NCBI GenBank assembly: GCA_022376465.1
Contig: JACDTU010000006.1
Span: forward strand, 1,054,001 to 1,118,000
Reading direction: 5' to 3'
DNA: 64,000 bases
From: Cubamyces lactineus
Lineage: Eukaryota > Basidiomycota > Agaricomycetes > Polyporales > Polyporaceae
The notes beneath the pieces were generated by a model. That model ran no database searches and was not told the DNA's origin. It saw only the letters and a list, made by a program, of their open reading frames with translations. Every line of letters begins with the position of its first letter. The stretch's first letter is position 1. Of the stretch, positions 59,599-64,000 are shown in pieces. The translations under genes were made by a program, and so were the position numbers.

Positions 59599-60281
59599 CT
59601 ACGTCGTCGGATGTTGTTCCTTAAACCCGAGCCACTCATGCCACTGCTTCCCCATCGTGGCGTAAAACGCCTCCACGTCCATGCACTCCATCTCGCCCGT
59701 AACCCTCTCCGCCGTAAAGTTCCTCGCGAACACATCCCCTGGCTCGAGCGTGATGTCCGCCGCGCAGAGCGTATGCTCGCGCATGAAACTTAGGCAGTGC
59801 TCCGCGTGGTGCAGCGCGGGCCCCGTCGGGACGTCCTCAGCGTCGAGCGCGACGCGGAGGGCGCGGAGGCAGTGCTGCTGGTGAGTGAGTGCGACGACGA
59901 AGAAGCGGTGGTTGGGCCCGAGATGGACGTTCCCGCCGTCGTCGGGCGTCGACTGCCAGAGCCATTCGGCGTCCGAGGGGGGTTCGTGGACGCCGAAGCG
60001 GACGCTCTCCTCGAGGGGCATGAGGACTTTGGGGCGGGCGTTGACGAGCGATAGCCGCTCTGGAACGTCATCCTCAATCCATGCTGTAGAGAGTCGAAGG
60101 CATGAGCATGATCAGGATCGGGGAGGTTCAAGATCGTTCTGAACTTACTATAGTGCGATGGCGGAGGAGGCCGACGTGTGAAGGCCTTCGCAAAGTCCTG
60201 GACGAAGGAGTAGTCGACGAGGACGTTGACCACGCCCAGCGCGACGAGGATGCATAGAGCGAGTGGGCGGGTTATCTCCAT
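59599..60281 (-). CDS. UstYa-like (DUF3328) protein 3, canonical histidine motifs
   Basis: Two exons, 60281-60149 and 60083-59599, give 205 aa. A membrane helix at the very N-terminus (ALCILVALGVVNVLV) precedes the lumenal domain: VPERLSLVNARPKV, PLEESVRF, LGPNHRFF, first motif H-Q-Q-H-C-L, second motif H-A-E-H-C-L-S-F, then CAADITLEP. Both HxxHC sites are complete, so copper-dependent oxidase activity is plausible. In ascomycetes such enzymes cross-link RiPP core peptides (dikaritins) or oxidise other secondary metabolites. The intron sits after HY(S), exactly as in UstYa-like 1. It is flanked by the two membrane proteins C and D. No precursor peptide with repeated cores is visible nearby. 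Confidence 0.88.
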
Positions 60282-61626
60282 CGTACTCGAGTAGGTCGAT
60301 AGTAGGAGCAGCGGGGTCAGCTGCTATTTCGCTCAGCCGTTGTACGTACAGTGACATGGCCGTATGTCGACATGCTTATGCACCCGCGATGCCCACGGGC
60401 GGGCCAGCGTCTGCGAGCGCATCTTGATGATGATCTGAGGGAACTCTGTGTAGGGCGCCGCAGTGCCCGCCGGGGAGGTTCCGATGGTCCATGGTCGTGG
60501 AAGAGGGCGGTCAACAGGAAAGAATATAATTGACCTAAGATAGGCCCAGCGTAGATTCGACCACTATGTCACGCCTGTCACAACGCCTCTCCCTCCCTTG
60601 CACCCCCCTCAATGGGACTTCAAAAGTGCTGCAGACGCCTCTGAGATCCTCTACGAGGCCGCATGGCCGCTTTTCTCCGCAAAAATCGAGGCGGAAGGCG
60701 TCGTTTTGGAGGTCGACAGATCACGTGCTTGTCATGTGATGTGGTCGAATCTACGTTGGGCCTATCTTACCCGAGTTGTGCGATATCTCAGATTTGATCC
60801 CATCAAAGCCAGGGGAGCGCCCGAAAAGGAGATTGGGCACCTTGTCAGAACAAGTTCAAGTTCGAACTCCTCCCCGTTCTCACCACTGTCCAGCATTGTC
60901 CGTCTTGTCCACTGATCCCATGCGTTCCCCATGCTGCCAGCGATGCCGGTGCCTCGCAGATGGCCTCGATAGAAGCCGTTGCTTCTTTCTCAAGCCAGGA
61001 CTTCCCGTGACCCCATTCTGTTGATTATCTGGCTGGATATTCAACAGAATCGTGACGGAATCCCCGCGGTTCTAGGGCATTCAAACACGCCTGGCACCGG
61101 TGAACCTTGAGCTTCGCGTCGGGAGCTTGAAGAGTCGGGACAACCGCCGTGCGCGACTATCTGCTCCTCCCAGGCATCCGACTCGCTCTCACTGCGACCG
61201 CCCAGACGCTTCAAGTCAAAGTTGGTATGACATCCGTCTCTTGCGACTACTATACAATACTCACGTCGTATGTCGCCCATGTCAGCGTGCGCAGTGACAG
61301 CGCTCACCGTCGCCTGAGATACTGCACCGAATCTTTCATTAGGTACGCGCACCGAGAGTGGCCGTCTCGCTGGCTCTGGGGATCATCTCATCAATCCCTC
61401 CCGTGACACCCAGCCCAACGCAGCAGACACGCTCGCCAGGCACACCCCGCGTCGCTAGCCCTGTCAATCTCTCTGGACGCTGATCAGCGCACTTCTTTGT
61501 ATATAGGACCCCCGCGCCGCGCCGTCGCTGCTCCAAAGGCTTCTTCCTTGTCGTGCGCTGCCGTACCTATCCATCGGTCGTGAGCAAGAGTCCCAAGTCC
61601 GACCCGGACAGCACCTGCACAGAGCC
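60282..61626. promoter_or_regulatory. Divergent region between UstYa-like 3 and membrane protein D
   Basis: About 1.3 kb. A TATATAGG at 61500 lies ~127 bp before the ATG of D. A plus-strand frame at 60598-60915 is unconvincing. Confidence 0.5.
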
Positions 61627-62974
61627 ATGTCGTCCCTCTTCCAGAATTCCTACTACCTCGCCATCAACTTCAATGCGATCCTGTATGGTACGTATCAGCG
61701 CATCCCACACTCTTGCTGCTTCCTGCTGCGTAGGAACCCACATGCTCACGGGCTTTGTTTGGCAGGCGTGGAGCTGGTTCTCTACGGGATGACCATGAAC
61801 GCGCTGGTCAAGAACCGGAAGAAGTGGTCCCGGACGGACAAGTTCTACGTGTGGTTTAGCACTGCGCTGCTGTTCCTCATCACGATCTACATGTCCACCG
61901 AAGCCGTCTTCGGGGAAGAAATGTGGATAGTGCACCAGAACACCGAGGGCGGGCCTATCCAGTTTCTCATTGACAACGCGGACATTTGGTATCAGACGAT
62001 GGGCACGACGGCATCCGTCATCCTCAATCTGTTCAGCGACGCGCTGCTTGTACGTTCGCGTGCCCATGTGTTCGTCTGCGCGAGGCGAAAACGCTGATCG
62101 CACATTGGTGGCAGATATACCGGATGTACGTCGTCTGGACGAGCTATTATGTGATCATGTTCCCGTGCTTCCTGTACGTGGCCACCATCGGTAAGTCACT
62201 CCGATCGTCCACCTGCGACCCCCGCATCACCTCGCTCACCCCATGTCTTCCCACCTCTCTTTCCCCGCCGTCCCTGACACATCGTGAATGCTACTGAAGC
62301 GCTTGGCATCATCGAGCTGTACGCATCCGGGAAGCCCGACGCAGACTTCTTCGTCGGGACCGCGGCCCAGCTCGGGGTCGCGTACTACACCACGACCATC
62401 TCGCTCAACGTGATCGCGACGGGCGTGATCTGCGGCCGCCTGGTCTACCTCGGGCGCGCGCTCGAGGCCGCACGCAACACGCAGGGCCGCGGGAAGGGCG
62501 TCGTGCGCTACACGGGCACGCTTTCGATCGTCGTCGAGTCTGCGCTCCCGTACAGTATGGCGGGCTTTGCGTTCCTCGTCGCGTATGGCATCGAGAGCGA
62601 CATCTCTATCCTCTTTGGCGCGCTCTACGGCATGTTCACGGTGAGTTTTCCCCCTCGCGACCACTCTCGACCACTCCCTTGGAACCGCTCGCTGCCGAGC
62701 GGTGGAGTGGAGAGGAAACCTTGAATACCGGACTGGAGCTGATCTTCTTTGACTTCGCTAGTGCATTTCGCCGCAGCTTATCGTGCTGCGTGTGGTCACC
62801 GGGCAAGGGTGGACGAAGGACCAGACGGCGCAGTCAGTCTCGGCGCTCGAGTTTGAGAACTTGGGCGCGTCGCGCTCCGCTGCCGCCACTACCGCCATCG
62901 AGACGGCCGCCCAGTCTGAGGGCACCTCCACCATGGACCACAAGTCGATCGGTTCGGCACATGACATGGTATGA
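61627..62974 (+). CDS. Multi-pass integral membrane protein, family member D
   Basis: Five exons, 61627-61687, 61766-62049, 62115-62190, 62300-62640 and 62762-62974, give 324 aa. A close paralogue of C: the same intron phases, a 76-nt third exon (IYRMYVVW), FNAILYG, AVFGEEMWIVH and ISPQLIVLRVV. The tail is shorter and Ser/Ala/Thr-rich. The fourth exon uses a GAAG acceptor, weaker than usual, but frame and homology demand it. Function unknown, probably a plasma-membrane or organelle protein. Confidence 0.86.
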
Positions 62975-63293
62975 GCGGGTGTCGCGAAAGAGCTCTACCT
63001 CTGCTTCCGATGACTTGGCTGTCTTAGGGAATGGTTTCGTCTTTCTCTAGGCTTCTCTCTTACTTACGGCTTCCTACGACTCCCGTACGACTTGTATGTG
63101 CTATCTATACTTCGCGCCTGTTGTAATTCACCCCGTGTTCTTCCATAATACCCTCGAACAGAGACAGTCCGTTGTGCTACATTTATCTCACATCGTCGAC
63201 CCGCTCCTCCCTTCGGAGACCCGGTAACGTACATCCTCCGTCCTACACAGTCTGATGCTGGACCAAGTTGACGCCTACCAGCAGCAGTCCCCG
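62975..63293. other. Convergent intergenic stretch
   Basis: About 320 bp, 3' flanks of member D and the But2-domain gene. Nothing else seen. Confidence 0.6.
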
Positions 63294-64000
63294 TCAGTTA
63301 AACCTTCCCTGTACCGTGTGCAAGTGGAGAAGCTCGCACGGCTCACCATACGTCGTGTTCTGGCTCGACCACACGTCCAGCATGCACTCCGTGCCCTGCG
63401 CACACGCCACCGCGAACGCGTGCAGCGAGCTCCACGCGCACGGGAAGCGGTGTATAAGCGTCTCGCCCCCCTCCACGCGCGGCGCCACCGCGTGCGCGAC
63501 GCGCCCGAGTACGGGCGGGCGCGTGCGGTGCGAGAGCGTCTTGACGTCGATGGGCTTCGGCGATTCGAGCCGGAAGACGTCGAAGCGCGAGGTGGGGTCC
63601 ATCGCGAACGACGCCCCGGCCTCGAGTGGGGCGTCCGGGGGCGGGAGGGTGAAGACGAGGTGGCAGTCTTCCATCCCGAAGTCGATTGCGCGGAATTGGA
63701 CGACGGTGTGGATCTGCTCGTGGCGCTTGCTCAGTACGCCCGGGGCCTTTCGATCGTAGATAGGTGCAGAGGGTAGTGAAGACGTACATCGGAAGTTACG
63801 TGCAGGTGTCGCTCGTTTGGAGACATCCTCCCGTACTGCTTGTGCCAGTAATCATGCTCGCCCCTCGGCGCGAGCCGGTCGGGCTCGTTCGCGAATACCT
63901 GCGCGGAGACGCGAGGGCGCACCGTGATCGGGTCGACCTCTGTCCTGTTCACCGCGCCGGACTCGTAGAGCTCCTTGAGGCCGATGTATGGGCTTGCGTA
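63294..64000 (-). CDS. Ubiquitin-3-binding/But2 C-terminal domain protein (5' end cut by window)
   Basis: Two exons are visible, 64000-63788 (open at the right edge, upstream exons missing) and 63713-63294, giving 211 residues and the true stop. The sequence follows the But2 C-terminal-like domain of basidiomycetes: Y-I-G-L-x-E-L-Y near the start, VDPITVRPRVSAQV, then TVVQFRAIDFGMEDCHLVF-type strands, an F-x-M-D-P-T-S loop and a C-terminal W-S region. Fungal members usually begin with a membrane anchor, which would lie outside the window. They are often highly expressed and of unknown role. Confidence 0.82.

Noticed and set aside
55491..60281. A RiPP (dikaritin) gene cluster around the UstYa-like genes
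   Set aside because: No precursor with a signal peptide and repeated core segments, no methyltransferase or UstYb-type partner cluster; the three genes are far apart.
1..64000. tRNA, rRNA or CRISPR features
   Set aside because: No cloverleaf with a matching B box, no rRNA-like sequence and no spaced direct repeats were found by eye. GGTTCGA occurrences (for example near 1130 and in the MULE TIR) lack the rest of a tRNA.

Overview
The window is nuclear DNA of a filamentous basidiomycete, most likely an Agaricomycete of the wood-decay (polypore) type. Protein-coding genes are broken by many short GT-AG introns, mostly 50-75 nt. Exons are GC-rich. The gene set (Argonaute, TFIIS, PRP46, STE24, GPI-anchored glycosidases, But2-domain protein, UstYa-like proteins, small bacterial-size sesquiterpene synthases) is typical of these fungi. 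I rebuilt gene models by hand from splice signals and reading-frame continuity. Every multi-exon model below closes in frame from ATG to stop unless stated.

Layout. 0.3-8.2 kb: a cysteine-rich small secreted protein, a proline-rich secreted peptide, a 2.7-kb gene-poor stretch, then an 11-exon GPI-anchored GH79 glycosidase (minus strand). 10.8-12.5 kb: a multi-pass membrane protein (family member A). 13.1-18.4 kb: a minus-strand tandem array of sesquiterpene synthases, two intact and one broken. 19.5-23.6 kb: a complete Mutator-like (MULE) DNA transposon with 222-bp terminal inverted repeats that I read as identical, a target-site duplication and an uninterrupted 1080-aa transposase model. 24.0-25.3 kb: an alpha/beta hydrolase. 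27.1-28.6 kb: a second member (B) of the membrane protein family, with one GC-AG intron. 29.5-32.7 kb: a complete Argonaute with an intact DEDH slicer tetrad. 33.2-36.9 kb: a nuclear-looking charged protein, a GNAT acetyltransferase and a UstYa-like protein. 38.3-46.6 kb: a short-chain dehydrogenase, the CAAX protease STE24, a two-domain kinase-like protein and a mitochondrial-carrier-like protein. 47.2-51.3 kb: a 52-aa secreted peptide, TFIIS and, divergently, the splicing factor PRP46. 52.7-56.2 kb: a GPI-anchored GH16 glucanase and a second UstYa-like gene. 57.8-63.0 kb: two further members (C, D) of the membrane protein family flanking a third UstYa-like gene. The right edge cuts a But2-domain gene.

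How the genes relate. Housekeeping blocks (STE24, TFIIS/PRP46) alternate with accessory blocks: terpene synthases, secreted hydrolases and peptides, UstYa-like oxidases and a lineage-expanded membrane family. The four membrane proteins share a fixed 76-nt exon that encodes an I-Y-R-T/M-Y-x-V-W-like segment, so they descend from one ancestor although they lie in two pairs 17-50 kb apart. The three UstYa-like genes keep the fold and exon layout but differ in their catalytic HxxHC motifs: one is canonical and two are degenerate. No RiPP precursor peptide was seen. The most notable structures are the freshly inserted, apparently complete MULE next to the terpene array, the fused kinase/pseudokinase gene, and the scattered UstYa-like and membrane-protein paralogues.
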